Positions 7,948 to 17,045 of a stretch of DNA of 64,000 nucleotides are shown piece by piece. A model generated the notes under the pieces. That model did not search any database and was not told where the DNA came from. It worked only from the letters and a program-made list of their open reading frames with translations. Every line of letters begins with the position of its first letter. Positions within the stretch are counted from its first letter, which is position 1. Made by a program: the position numbers and the translations under genes. The DNA is from Salinimonas iocasae (lineage in GTDB: Bacteria > Pseudomonadota > Gammaproteobacteria > Enterobacterales > Alteromonadaceae): NCBI RefSeq assembly GCF_006228385.1, contig NZ_CP039853.1, positions 1-64,000 on the forward strand, given 5' to 3'.

Positions 7948-8241
7948 TTAAGCTGTATCGTTTAGATACTGCGCAACATCGGTTGAGTATTCCCAGTCCG
8001 GGTCAGCAAATACAGTCTCCAGGATAAATTGGGTATCCGTTGGGTGCTTTATAAAAACTGCTAGGTCAAATAATGATGTTAGATTGTGTGTATCGCTGCA
8101 CTGGCCTATAAGTTGTTGGACTCCACTAATATTGAATTGTTTATTAGGTGAATTCAGTGCCTGATAAGTAAGAAGGTCAAGGATACATCTATCTTGAATT
8201 GTCTGCTGAATGTGATTGGCAATACGAACATGGTGCCCCAT
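7948..8241 (-). CDS. Unrecognised 97-residue protein
   Basis: The protein begins MGHHVRIANHIQQTIQDRCI and is mainly helical by composition, with an acidic C-terminus (DPDWEYSTDVAQYLNDTA). No recognised family. The ribosome site is weak (GGAT). It belongs to a run of small reverse-strand genes of unknown role between the palindrome array and the divergent nuclease gene. Confidence 0.45.
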   Translation of the reverse strand: MGHHVRIANHIQQTIQDRCILDLLTYQALNSPNKQFNISGVQQLIGQCSDTHNLTSLFDLAVFIKHPTDTQFILETVFADPDWEYSTDVAQYLNDTA

Positions 8242-8394
8242 TATCTATCCGCAAAAAGTTTGTTCAGATAGTTCATTCAATGGTTTTTTAAAACAAGTCA
8301 TTAAGAAAGTCCATGATTTAGCTGGTGGTACTAATGTACATTTAGCGTGATTTTTACTTATGAGGCTGAAGCGTTAGCGAGTCAACGGTACCTT

Positions 8395-8679
8395 TCATTT
8401 TTTAGACTTAATATACTTGTAGCCAAATTCTCTCGCTCTCCTAAATGCTGGCCTCAACAAGTCTGGTACACCAGAATGATTTATAGCCATGCTGACAATA
8501 AGCTCATAAATATGACCCACATCATTGTTTAAATTTGCATAGCTTGATACTTGACTTATAAAACGCCACTCTTCGAAAGCTTCAGTTTCGTTGTGTCTAC
8601 CGAGAATATGCTGCATATCGATAGTTAAGATCTCGCAATAGGTAGCTCCCGGCAACACGCTATCCATTTTACAATTCAT
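8395..8679 (-). CDS. Unrecognised 94-residue protein
   Basis: The protein begins MNCKMDSVLPGATYCEILTI and ends in a basic tail (FRRAREFGYKYIKSKK). AAGGAG lies a good distance before the ATG, supporting translation. Helical and soluble by composition, with no motif recognised. A neighbour of similar unknown genes on the same strand. Confidence 0.5.
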   Translation of the reverse strand: MNCKMDSVLPGATYCEILTIDMQHILGRHNETEAFEEWRFISQVSSYANLNNDVGHIYELIVSMAINHSGVPDLLRPAFRRAREFGYKYIKSKK

Positions 8680-8722
8680 GAAGATTCTCCTTTCTGAGTA
8701 TGGGACAAACTAAGTCAATACT

Positions 8723-8986
8723 TTACTGACGTGTAACCTTAACGACTTTAATGACTTTTGGTATTTCGCCATTTGTTATTATAAAAAAAGTTTCAATCGA
8801 GCACTTCACCTTGAGTTTTGTTGAGCGAGACTTTATTTGACTAGAAAACTTTTTAATCGATTGACAGTAGCTACCGTCGTCGTCAGCTACTGGTAAGAAA
8901 ACCCCATAGTTGCCCGGTTCGCCCCTTAATACCTCAAGTAAAGATTTTGATTCAAAAGAAATATGTTTTAGCGTTGACTGTTTCAT
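8723..8986 (-). CDS. Unrecognised 87-residue basic protein
   Basis: The protein begins MKQSTLKHISFESKSLLEVL and is lysine-rich, with a beta-type C-terminal half (FFIITNGEIPKVIKVVKVTR). The ribosome site is modest (GAGAG). A single TTTCAACSGTTGAAA palindrome lies about 145 bases upstream, in its likely promoter region, so it may belong to the same regulon as the neighbouring site-bearing genes. Confidence 0.45.
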   Translation of the reverse strand: MKQSTLKHISFESKSLLEVLRGEPGNYGVFLPVADDDGSYCQSIKKFSSQIKSRSTKLKVKCSIETFFIITNGEIPKVIKVVKVTRQ

Positions 8987-9130
8987 TCGTACTCTCAGTT
9001 AGTTGGATTCTAGGTCAACGTATTGAGTTAAAGGCTTAAGTCGAATTTGAGGGAACCGCCCGTTTGAAGGAGAGAGGAGGGTCTTCTAACTTATGAATAA
9101 AAACTAAATTTAGCGTTTGCTGCCGTATAT

Positions 9131-9145
9131 TTTCAACGGTTGAAA
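9131..9145. promoter_or_regulatory. Single TTTCAACGGTTGAAA palindrome
   Basis: A perfect copy of the palindrome found in the 7511-7813 array, between the reverse-strand genes ending at 9211 and starting at 8986. Its position fits an operator for the downstream gene. Confidence 0.55.
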
Positions 9146-9210
9146 AAGTAGGGAGTGTTGTAAAGCTTGGACGTCTAAAGTGGAGTAGGGCAAACAGGTT
9201 TGCCCCGCTA

Positions 9211-9621
9211 TTAACAGCGTATCTCAAAGCGACCGTTAGCTACTTCTAAAAGAGGAACCGTTATACCTGATGCTAATATTGAAGCATTTTTGACGGGTAC
9301 ACATTCTACCATATCACCATTAGGTTCATTACATATCCTTTGCTTACACTCACAATGTGATTGAGCCCACATAAGAACCTCTTGAGGATCATTAAATAAA
9401 CACTTAATCAACGTAGCCACCTTGATAATATCGTCTGTCAGTTCTATCCCCAAAAATGTTCCGTTGATGTGATATAGATAGTTTTTGCTTTCTACAACGA
9501 AATAAAGGCTGCTTATTTGATCACTAAAACCAGAATTCCTGATTCTGATTTGACCGCAGTTTAGTTTCACATCTAATTTTTGTTTGGAAGCCTGGAATCT
9601 CATAGGGCCTTTTAAAAACAT
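9211..9621 (-). CDS. Unrecognised 136-residue cysteine-containing protein
   Basis: The protein begins MFLKGPMRFQASKQKLDVKL, with an inner ATG at 9603 as an alternative start. Residues 80-110 contain CLF, HCECKQRIC and MVEC, spacing that could bind a metal, but no known cluster motif is matched. The N-terminal half looks like a beta-rich domain. It is divergent from the nuclease gene at 9944, and a palindrome at 9824 lies in their shared upstream region. Confidence 0.5.
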   Translation of the reverse strand: MFLKGPMRFQASKQKLDVKLNCGQIRIRNSGFSDQISSLYFVVESKNYLYHINGTFLGIELTDDIIKVATLIKCLFNDPQEVLMWAQSHCECKQRICNEPNGDMVECVPVKNASILASGITVPLLEVANGRFEIRC

Positions 9622-9943
9622 GACTTAACTCTTACCAATTAACCTCCATCAAGAATAAGCGGTCGATAACGCTAGTTATATAGACTGTATAGACTTTTGC
9701 ATCATCTACGCTGCAAAGAAGTGCAATATCACACCTTTGCGCTGCTAACAGGAAGAATTATTCTTCATACTTTTATTAGGTCCTGACTAACAGTGTGTTG
9801 CGACATTATTTTGATGACCCAATTTTCAACCGTTGAAAAAAGCCTGTTATGAATTGGTTCTCCTGAATTGGACACAACGTTAGTCTCGGTCACAGTTCAA
9901 CTGAAGTTATAACCCTTGAATGAAAAGAATATATAGGTGAGCT
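9622..9943. promoter_or_regulatory. Divergent intergenic region with one TTTCAACCGTTGAAA palindrome
   Basis: The region separates the 136-residue gene from the secreted nuclease gene. It holds a perfect palindrome at 9824-9838 and a tatata sequence near 9930, just upstream of the nuclease ATG. A shared operator for both directions is plausible. No gene was seen here. Confidence 0.5.
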
Positions 9944-10681
9944 ATGAAAAAAATTATTGAGTTAGTGATTGTATTAGGTATGTGCTTGTACGCTAGCGGG
10001 GTGAAGGCATCTGAAAAAGAGTTATTAGATTTCGGCTTTTACCAAATGGAATACAGTTGTGAACATAAGGGTTTCAATTGGATTCAGTATGAAACTGTTC
10101 CTGATAATGGCGAATTAAAGCGTTATAAAGGATTCCATCGTGAGGATAAGCTACCTGAACACTGCAGGAAGAAAAGTACCTCAACATTCAAGCGCCCGGC
10201 CGGATCCACGCAGTATCACCGCGGTCACGGTGTGCATAGTAATCTTTGGGACCATAGCGTAAAAATGATGCGCGCAACCAATAACATGGCAAATGTTGTT
10301 CTTCATGAAGCGTATCAAAATGTTCATGGGCTTTGGCGATATACTGAGAAACTTACTGAGTGTTATAGAGATTTAGGAACTGTAAATGTTTGGCTGGGTA
10401 ACGTTTGGGGAAATGATGAGACAAACGATCATTTCGTATTAAGCCATGGAGTCACTACGCCTGATTTCATGTGGAAAGTATTAGTTAGAAGTGATGGAGA
10501 GATTAATGCCTGGATTATCCCTAACAATAGACAAGCAACTCAATACAATGCAGGCAGATATGAGGTTTCTGTGCAGAAAATACTAGATACAGTTAACTAT
10601 CAAGTGCCTGGTCTTGAGGGTCTAGCAAGTCACAAAATCTCTAAAACGTGGTGGCTTCCAAAAGGATGCTCGCTAAGATAA
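9944..10681 (+). CDS. Secreted DNA/RNA non-specific endonuclease (NucA/beta-beta-alpha-metal family)
   Basis: 245 residues with a clear signal peptide (basic MKKIIE, hydrophobic core, cleavage after GVKA). YHRGHGVHSNLWDHS (about 94-108) carries the RGH core of the DRGH catalytic motif. ATNNMANVVLHEAYQNVHGLW followed by a Glu fits the conserved N...N..PQ....W..LE block with the metal-binding Asn and Glu. Expected to degrade nucleic acid in the periplasm or outside the cell. Several plasmids carry such nucleases beside replication or transfer genes. A second, degenerate relative is encoded at 29946. Confidence 0.8.
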   Translation: MKKIIELVIVLGMCLYASGVKASEKELLDFGFYQMEYSCEHKGFNWIQYETVPDNGELKRYKGFHREDKLPEHCRKKSTSTFKRPAGSTQYHRGHGVHSNLWDHSVKMMRATNNMANVVLHEAYQNVHGLWRYTEKLTECYRDLGTVNVWLGNVWGNDETNDHFVLSHGVTTPDFMWKVLVRSDGEINAWIIPNNRQATQYNAGRYEVSVQKILDTVNYQVPGLEGLASHKISKTWWLPKGCSLR

Positions 10682-10682
10682 T

Positions 10683-10732
10683 TTTCAACGGTTGAAAAAG
10701 TCATAGTCATGACTTCAATATGCTATGACTTT
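10683..10732 (+). promoter_or_regulatory. TTTCAACGGTTGAAA palindrome followed by a hairpin
   Basis: The palindrome at 10683-10697 starts two bases after the nuclease stop. AAAGTCATAG (10697-10706) and CTATGACTTT (10723-10732) then form perfect 10-bp arms. The second could end nuclease transcription, though no long T run follows. Confidence 0.45.
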
Positions 10733-10821
10733 ATCACCACAAGTAGCCAATAGGTTGAGCTGTAAGTTTTAATCAAAAGCGCGATCGAATGCTTGGAAAT
10801 TTCCTTTTAAAATTTTGCGAA

Positions 10822-11052
10822 CTAATCAGCAGTTAAATTAAACGTATCAACAAAACCCGGTTCTATCCGGTAATGTGAAGACTCGACTACTTCGCCATTT
10901 AGCAACTTTTCTAAATCAGACTCACTAAGTTCGAAATGTTGAGTTGCTCTTATTCTAAGCTCTTGTTCAGTAATCTGTTGCTCACCGCTATGTGAGTGTA
11001 AATCACTAACACGATAGTAATCGGGTACAAGTCTCAAAATTTCACTAGCCAT
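10822..11052 (-). CDS. Unrecognised 76-residue acidic protein
   Basis: The protein begins MASEILRLVPDYYRVSDLHS and is helical and acidic, ending FVDTFNLTAD. GAGGAG lies at a good distance before the ATG. It is divergent from parA. The family is not recognised. Size and position would fit a small regulator or antitoxin-like protein, but nothing in the sequence shows this. Confidence 0.5.
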   Translation of the reverse strand: MASEILRLVPDYYRVSDLHSHSGEQQITEQELRIRATQHFELSESDLEKLLNGEVVESSHYRIEPGFVDTFNLTAD

Positions 11053-11162
11053 AATGGCTCCTCGCTATTCAGTGACCCCGATAGTACCAGAGTAAATTAC
11101 AATTGCAAAAACTGGGTAACCTTTCTCTAGGCCTTGCCAGTAAAGCCAGCATTATTTTTGTG

Positions 11163-11195
11163 GCAATATTACGATAAATTGAATAATATTGTTGC
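11163..11195. promoter_or_regulatory. Inverted repeat upstream of parA (candidate par operator)
   Basis: GCAATATTA (11163-11171) pairs with TAATATTG then TTGC (11184-11195) with one extra base in the second arm. It lies 65-100 bases before the parA start, where type Ia ParA proteins with an N-terminal HTH usually bind to repress their own operon. Confidence 0.5.
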
Positions 11196-11260
11196 AAGTG
11201 ATTTATTTCGGATAATTATTCGATAGGTTTACGCTCAGGCAAACTTTTAAGGAATAGCAG

Positions 11261-12526
11261 ATGTCAGACATCATTGGGGAATTGAGAGTACTTGGGGCAA
11301 AGCTCCAGGAGGATAGTGAAACACGGTTAAAAACTATTCAGGAAGAAAACATAGATCAAGATATTGATACCGTTGTTAAGAACCATAGTCTGTCATTAAG
11401 TGAATTAAGTAGGGCACTTGGCCTGCAGACCAATGTACTTAAATCATTTGTGAACGATGCTATTGAAAAAGGACTTATACCTCCCGTCCTGCAAGCAGCA
11501 AATAAACGTCATTTATTTACGTTAGAGCACTGCCATATGATTACAGATCTATTGCACAGTTCCGGCGAAATCAAAATGAAGAAAAAGCTATGGCGAGATG
11601 AGCATGAAGGTTTAGCTTCAATCATGGTTGCCTCTTTAAAAGGAGGAACCGGAAAAACTCAGACTGCAACATCACTCGCTGTAGGGTTGGCACTTAATGT
11701 ATCCGAAGCAAAGAGAGTATTGCTTGTAGACCTAGATCCGCAAGGTTCTCAGCGGAATATCATGCAAATCGATGAAAACGATGAATTGATGCTCACAGCT
11801 GTAGACTTAATGCTTGGTGATAAGGAGCCTGATAGTGATTATCAAAGTCTGATCAGTGCCGGGCATAGTCATGAAGAAATAGTTAAAGCTTCACTTTTTG
11901 ATACGCATATTCCAAATTTAAAACTGCTGCCTGCTCACCCTTCAGACGAACGCTTCAACGCATTTGCTTGGCAGGAAATTATAGATGGTTCCAAGCAGGG
12001 TGGGGCGGATGTTACTGAGTTACTTAAACAAAAAGTTATTGATGTTGTTAAAGATGACTTTGATATTGTAATTTTTGATTCAGCTCCAAGCATTAACCCG
12101 TTAGTTTGGTCTGGTTATGAGGCTTGTAACTTTGTGATTGTTCCCTGTGCTACACGAAGCTTAGATTGGTCTGCTGTTAAAGAGTATTTAATAGACCTCC
12201 CTGATAAGTTCGAACAACTTCCAGCTGAAGGCAAGCAGATAAAAGGTGTTCACGTTGTAGCTACAATGTTTGAAGACGATAAACCGGCCAGTGATGATGT
12301 GCTTATGAGAATGAAGCGTCACGTTGGCGATAAGATGTTTAACACCACTATTCCCAAATCTAACGCTTTTGAAGTGGCTGTTAGCATTCACCGAACCCCC
12401 CTCGATATAAGAAAATCAGAAAAGCTGGTTTCAACACGGCAGTTGGATAAATCTACAATGGCAATTAATAGCTTTGTTCGAGAGGTAAAGCTACGTCTGA
12501 CCAGCCATTTTGCAAGAACTAAGTAA
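11261..12526 (+). CDS. parA: Type Ia plasmid partition ATPase ParA
   Basis: 421 residues. The N-terminal 110 hold a helix-turn-helix-like region (SLSELSRALGLQTNVLKSFV, about 47-66), typical of large ParA proteins that also repress the par operon. SLKGGTGKTQTA (about 127-138) is the deviant Walker A, VLLVDLDPQGSQ the Walker A' and FDIVIFDSAPSINPL the Walker B region. It acts with ParB to distribute plasmid copies. AAGGAA lies nine bases before the ATG. parB starts ten bases after its stop, so the two form one operon. Confidence 0.95.
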   Translation: MSDIIGELRVLGAKLQEDSETRLKTIQEENIDQDIDTVVKNHSLSLSELSRALGLQTNVLKSFVNDAIEKGLIPPVLQAANKRHLFTLEHCHMITDLLHSSGEIKMKKKLWRDEHEGLASIMVASLKGGTGKTQTATSLAVGLALNVSEAKRVLLVDLDPQGSQRNIMQIDENDELMLTAVDLMLGDKEPDSDYQSLISAGHSHEEIVKASLFDTHIPNLKLLPAHPSDERFNAFAWQEIIDGSKQGGADVTELLKQKVIDVVKDDFDIVIFDSAPSINPLVWSGYEACNFVIVPCATRSLDWSAVKEYLIDLPDKFEQLPAEGKQIKGVHVVATMFEDDKPASDDVLMRMKRHVGDKMFNTTIPKSNAFEVAVSIHRTPLDIRKSEKLVSTRQLDKSTMAINSFVREVKLRLTSHFARTK

Positions 12527-12535
12527 GGTACAGGT

Positions 12536-13471
12536 ATGAAAAGTCCATCACAGATGTATGGCGGTTCAAAGAACAAGTCAAAATTGGGGGCGATGCTCAA
12601 TCAACAACCGAAGGTTAAAGCCCCTTCTGTAGTTCCCCAGCAAGCGCCTATTGAATTCGAGTATAAAGAATTATCTAAAGAAGAAGCTAAAGAATTATGC
12701 TTGCCCCATGAAGACAATCAACGCTGTTGGAATATGTTAACTATGGGGGCTGTGGCTGATATATATCCATCTATCTCTAAAGCTGGGTTTAACTCTGAGG
12801 TGGCCGAGGCTGTTGAGATTGATAGTAAGCTGCACATTATAAAAGGCTTGCGCAGGCTATATTGTGTCACACATACGCCTGGAGATTGTGTTTTCAGAGT
12901 TCTCGTTTCTAAAAACATGACCAAACAGGATCAGTTTGAACGAGCACGGACAGGAGATATTTACGATAGCCCGAATATATTAGATATCGGTTTTCGCTTA
13001 GCTGAAAGGTACCAGGGAAGAGGTGAGGGAGTCAGAATGGGCGAATTAGCTGAGCAAGAGGGGATTGCTCTCGGCAAAGTGTCCGAGGCAATAGCATTTA
13101 CGAAATTCCCTCCATACATATATGGGGCTTTCCCGGGACTTCGATATATTCGCTATAAATGGCTGCGTTACCTTAAAAAAGAAGAAGATAAACTTTCAAA
13201 GCTGGAAGGTCATTTGCCCCAAGTCCAAGAAGAGGAGGCATTTGATTCTGTTCAAGATGCTGAGAAGTCTGCTGAGGTAGCGTTCTTACATATCAAGTCA
13301 TTGCTTCAAGAACCTAAGGTCGAGGCCGAAAAAAATAAAGCTTGGGATAAGCTTACACCCTTAAAAGGGTTTAAAGTTGATGTGAAAGGGAATGATATAT
13401 CCATCAAGTTTAATACAGAAAACGTAGACCAAGACTTGCTAGAGAAGTTAGAGGAGCTCATCAAGCGATAA
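12536..13471 (+). CDS. parB: Plasmid partition protein ParB
   Basis: 311 residues directly following parA. The central part (about 75-210) has the ParB layout: an LHIIKGLRRLYCV stretch in place of the usual box-II region, an HTH region around MGELAEQEGIALGKVSEAIA, then PPYIYGAFPGLRYIRYK. The C-terminus (about 260-311) is a likely dimerisation domain. It should bind a centromere; the TTTCAACSGTTGAAA array at 7.5-7.8 kb is the best candidate in the window. The classical CTP-binding GxxRxxA motif is not obvious, in line with type Ia ParB proteins. Confidence 0.85.
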   Translation: MKSPSQMYGGSKNKSKLGAMLNQQPKVKAPSVVPQQAPIEFEYKELSKEEAKELCLPHEDNQRCWNMLTMGAVADIYPSISKAGFNSEVAEAVEIDSKLHIIKGLRRLYCVTHTPGDCVFRVLVSKNMTKQDQFERARTGDIYDSPNILDIGFRLAERYQGRGEGVRMGELAEQEGIALGKVSEAIAFTKFPPYIYGAFPGLRYIRYKWLRYLKKEEDKLSKLEGHLPQVQEEEAFDSVQDAEKSAEVAFLHIKSLLQEPKVEAEKNKAWDKLTPLKGFKVDVKGNDISIKFNTENVDQDLLEKLEELIKR

Positions 13472-13538
13472 ATATTTATTGGTGCTCCCAAACGTATTTT
13501 CTGGGCAAATATCAATCGCGACGACTCATAATCATACT

Positions 13539-13571
13539 ATCTACCTGACCTTAATCCGGGAAAAGGTAGAT
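13539..13571. repeat. 8-bp inverted repeat downstream of parB
   Basis: ATCTACCT (13539-13546) and AGGTAGAT (13564-13571) are perfect arms 17 bases apart. The position downstream of parB is where type Ia systems often have their centromere, but a terminator or operator for the next gene is equally possible. Confidence 0.3.
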
Positions 13572-13623
13572 ATCGTTGTTTAATGGCTTAACATCAGAAC
13601 CAAATTGGAAATGAAGTTAAGTA

Positions 13624-13953
13624 ATGCAAAAGATCAAGAGTTTAGTAGATGATATTGGATCCCAAGTGTACCAACCACAACTTGATGATTCTCTAGGCGA
13701 CCCAAAAACTAAGACGGTGGTTCATCAATATGCTACTGAAGTAACAAAAAACAGAATCGTTGTGAATTATATCGTCGTAGCACTGTTGCAAGGCAGTATT
13801 AATAATAAGGATGCGATGGCTTTAGTGGAGAGAGCCTCTACCTATGAAGGTCTGAATGATGTGTATAGTAGCTTAATTGAAAAAGTATCCCAGATAATAC
13901 TTAAGCCTGATGAATGTCGCCAATTCAAGGTCACGACAATTCAATCTCATTAA
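13624..13953 (+). CDS. Unrecognised 109-residue protein, possible paralogue of the gene at 20695
   Basis: The protein begins MQKIKSLVDDIGSQVYQPQL and is helical, with a hydrophobic run (RIVVNYIVVALLQGSINNKD). It resembles the 139-residue product at 20695: both start with a short helix then Y-P-Q, have a QNYIL/VNYIV segment, a G-x-(I/L)-(N/S)-NKD turn, and a following LV-x-x-A-x-T-x-(E/D)-G helix. The shared architecture is seen by eye, and the function is unknown. It follows parB by 152 bases. Confidence 0.55.
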   Translation: MQKIKSLVDDIGSQVYQPQLDDSLGDPKTKTVVHQYATEVTKNRIVVNYIVVALLQGSINNKDAMALVERASTYEGLNDVYSSLIEKVSQIILKPDECRQFKVTTIQSH

Positions 13954-14429
13954 AACCACAAAAGCGAAAGATTAAATTTCGATTTAATAGCACTGAAAGC
14001 TTGAAGTTTTCGAACTGAGTAAGAAAACAGCTTTTAGCAGGGTTAAATAACACTTAGGTATAGACGTTAATACCTTAATGGGCGTCATAATCTTAATTTG
14101 GTCGCCAGTTGACCTTTTTTTCCCCAAATTTTGCATATACGATCCTTCCAACGCATTCAGGTAAGAAAAAGATCATTCTTATATTGGAATATTTTCTGCC
14201 TAATTAACGGATGCTTATGCGCCAATCAGTGCGGAATTCTATAAGTAATACGTTTTCATACGTTCAATAAAGCTTTGGATGAACTTTTCAAATCACCAGT
14301 TTAGATTTCTAAGAGTTTGACTGCGGCGAGTATTGAGTCCAAAGAAATAGTATGAGTATTAAAGTTTTTGATGTCAGCTACCGACATATGTACGTCAAAA
14401 ACGAAGTAATTTGAAGACTGGGGAAAATC
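13954..14429. other. Intergenic stretch with no supported gene
   Basis: About 475 AT-rich bases. I see no iteron, no CAACSGTTG palindrome and no convincing small gene. A 20-codon frame at 14351 (MSIKVFDVSYRHMYVKNEVI) lacks a good ribosome site. A run of seven T at 14117 follows no clear stem. Confidence 0.4.
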
Positions 14430-14765
14430 ATGGTTGATACCACAAAGAAAAATAAAGGGAATGTGCTCTGTATCGATGGGATACATATTCCTTTGCCAGA
14501 CGATGCTAAATTCGTGATGCAGGAGCCAAACGGTGTATGGTACTGGACAACCCGGCGCCCCCGCTTCATTTTTGATGAATATGAAAAGACTAAAGAAATT
14601 GGCTGGATGCACAAAAAGAACCCAGTTTTTGTCGAAAGTGAATACAAACATCAAAAACCGCTTATCACTGAATTAACTGCACCCAGTTGGATGGAAACAC
14701 TACAAAGAGTGGTTACTGCAGAACTGATGCCTGCACAAAGGTTCTTGGTCGGCTCAGCAAGTTAA
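14430..14765 (+). CDS. Unrecognised 111-residue protein
   Basis: The protein begins MVDTTKKNKGNVLCIDGIHI and is rich in Trp and Pro (EPNGVWYWTTRRPRF, IGWMHKKNP). GGGGAAAATC before the ATG gives good support for the start. It was followed by an intrinsic terminator that is now split by the IS3 insertion. No family recognised; soluble by composition. Confidence 0.5.
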   Translation: MVDTTKKNKGNVLCIDGIHIPLPDDAKFVMQEPNGVWYWTTRRPRFIFDEYEKTKEIGWMHKKNPVFVESEYKHQKPLITELTAPSWMETLQRVVTAELMPAQRFLVGSAS

Positions 14766-14773
14766 TAAGAGGA

Positions 14774-14793
14774 AACAGCACATATGTGCTGTT
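14774..14793 (+). terminator. Terminator stem cut from its T run by the IS insertion
   Basis: AACAGCACATATGTGCTGTT is a perfect palindrome ending exactly at the left end of the IS. The run of T that would complete the terminator is on the far side, at 16033 onward. Removing the IS and one GTT target copy restores stem plus eight T. Confidence 0.7.
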
Positions 14794-15123
14794 TGTAGTG
14801 GCAGACTAAACCCGAACACCGTTTTAAGTGGTAGCATTACACTTAATAACGAGGTGTTCAATGAGAAGACAAAGACGGTCATTCAGTCCGGAATTCAAAC
14901 TTTATGCGGCCAGCCTGGTGCTTGATCAGGGGTATAGTGTACCCGAAGCAAGTCGCGCGGTAGACGTTCATGAAAATACTCTGCGCAAATGGGTTCAGCA
15001 ACTTGAGTCCGAACGAGGCGGCAGCACGCCAAAATCAAAAGCCCTGTCACCAGAACAGCAACGCATTCAGGAACTTGAAGCTCGCGTGAATAGGCTGGAG
15101 CGAGAAAAAACTATTTTAAAAAA

Positions 15124-16023
<900 letters not shown>

Positions 16024-16038
16024 CCACTACAGTTTTTT

Positions 16039-16572
16039 TTATTGGGTAAGTGCCCAATCCTTGTGTTTATCCCAGTTTTTGTAAAACCACGCGCTTATAT
16101 TCTTGATTGGTTCCCCAACCAGCTCCTCATACATCGGTCTTGCTAAATTTAGCTCAACCTTTGTCATCTCTGGTAGCTCTTGTGTGTAGTCCCCGAGTTT
16201 TGACTTGGCCAAGCTGGCGGTTCTTAAGTGATTTATCCAAGGATTAACCCTATCAGCTTGCCTAAGAGTACTTTCAAATGTTGTAAGTGCACTGAATAGT
16301 TCCTCGTCTTTTGGGGCGCCCTCAAAAACCAAAGTGTTATACAGCATTACTGGAGAGTAATAGTGTACGGCTTCTTTTATCCGATTTTTCATTGTAGGAA
16401 GTTCTTTGGCTCTGAAAAAGGGTGGGCACAGAACCATATTTTCAGGCGCGTTTGGGAACATCGCATTAACACCGTTCATGCAGTAGATATCCCATACGTA
16501 CGGCAGATTTTCTGAAGCGGGCTTTGCAGTTCTATCTTTCGTTTTTAGTAGTTTTGACAATTTGTGCAGCAT
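16039..16572 (-). CDS. Unrecognised 177-residue protein
   Basis: The protein begins MLHKLSKLLKTKDRTAKPAS and is largely helical and soluble, with Trp and aromatic residues near the end (ISAWFYKNWDKHKDW). A GA-rich ribosome site (GAGGGATAGGAC) precedes the ATG. Its stop lies just beyond the T run of the IS-split terminator, so it once shared that terminator with the gene at 14430. No family recognised. Confidence 0.5.
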   Translation of the reverse strand: MLHKLSKLLKTKDRTAKPASENLPYVWDIYCMNGVNAMFPNAPENMVLCPPFFRAKELPTMKNRIKEAVHYYSPVMLYNTLVFEGAPKDEELFSALTTFESTLRQADRVNPWINHLRTASLAKSKLGDYTQELPEMTKVELNLARPMYEELVGEPIKNISAWFYKNWDKHKDWALTQ

Positions 16573-16632
16573 AAGTCCTATCCCTCAACAATTCTCTGTT
16601 TCTTTGGCCTGATATAGACACATCAGTTTTAT

Positions 16633-16860
16633 CTACTGATTACCTTTTGAGGTGTCTTCAAAATCACCAAAACGAATATCATCGAGAAACTGCTTTTTTG
16701 CAGGGTGGGGGAGCATGATAACGAAAATAATAGCCGCACCTAGCAAAGCCTGGAACATTGAAAATTGAAGAACTGCCAAAAAAATGAATATCGCAACATA
16801 GATAGCACCATGCCGCTCTATAGTGCCAAGTTTGTTCAGTAGTGAAGTCAGTTTGCTCAT
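16633..16860 (-). CDS. Small inner-membrane protein
   Basis: 75 residues from MSKLTSLLNKLGTIERHG. I chose the ATG at 16860 because AAAGGACC lies just upstream; the open frame extends to 16908 without support. One long or two short hydrophobic helices (AIYVAIFIFLAVLQFSMFQ and ALLGAAIIFVIMLP) are followed by an acidic soluble tail (FLDDIRFGDFEDTSKGN). The role is unknown. A copy of the shared RATAAATCGGGAW box lies 63 bases upstream. Confidence 0.6.
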   Translation of the reverse strand: MSKLTSLLNKLGTIERHGAIYVAIFIFLAVLQFSMFQALLGAAIIFVIMLPHPAKKQFLDDIRFGDFEDTSKGNQ

Positions 16861-16922
16861 AATCGGTCCTTTTTGATTTACCCCATGCATACTATCAATC
16901 ATCAACATTCACTGATTGTTAT

Positions 16923-16935
16923 TTCCCGATTTATC
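16923..16935 (-). promoter_or_regulatory. Shared upstream box (GATAAATCGGGAA), copy before the small membrane protein
   Basis: Read on the reverse strand CCTGATAAATCGGGAA lies upstream of the gene starting at 16860. The extended CCTGATAAATCGG is also present, as the reverse complement, in the tails of the 102-bp origin units. Confidence 0.45.
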
Positions 16936-17045
16936 AGGCTTTTTGCGGACAATTAATAAGCTTGTTCATTCATGTTCCATCTATTTTGACGTTATAGGAA
17001 AAGCATGCACGTTGTCTTTAAATCTTAATTTTATTGGATATATAG

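Noticed and set aside
9036..9227. A 63-codon reverse open frame
   Set aside because: It contains the TTTCAACGGTTGAAA site at 9131, overlaps the end of the gene at 9211 and has no ribosome site.
14301..14654. A 117-codon reverse open frame opposite the gene at 14430
   Set aside because: The forward frame has a strong ribosome site and protein-like composition; the reverse frame has neither.
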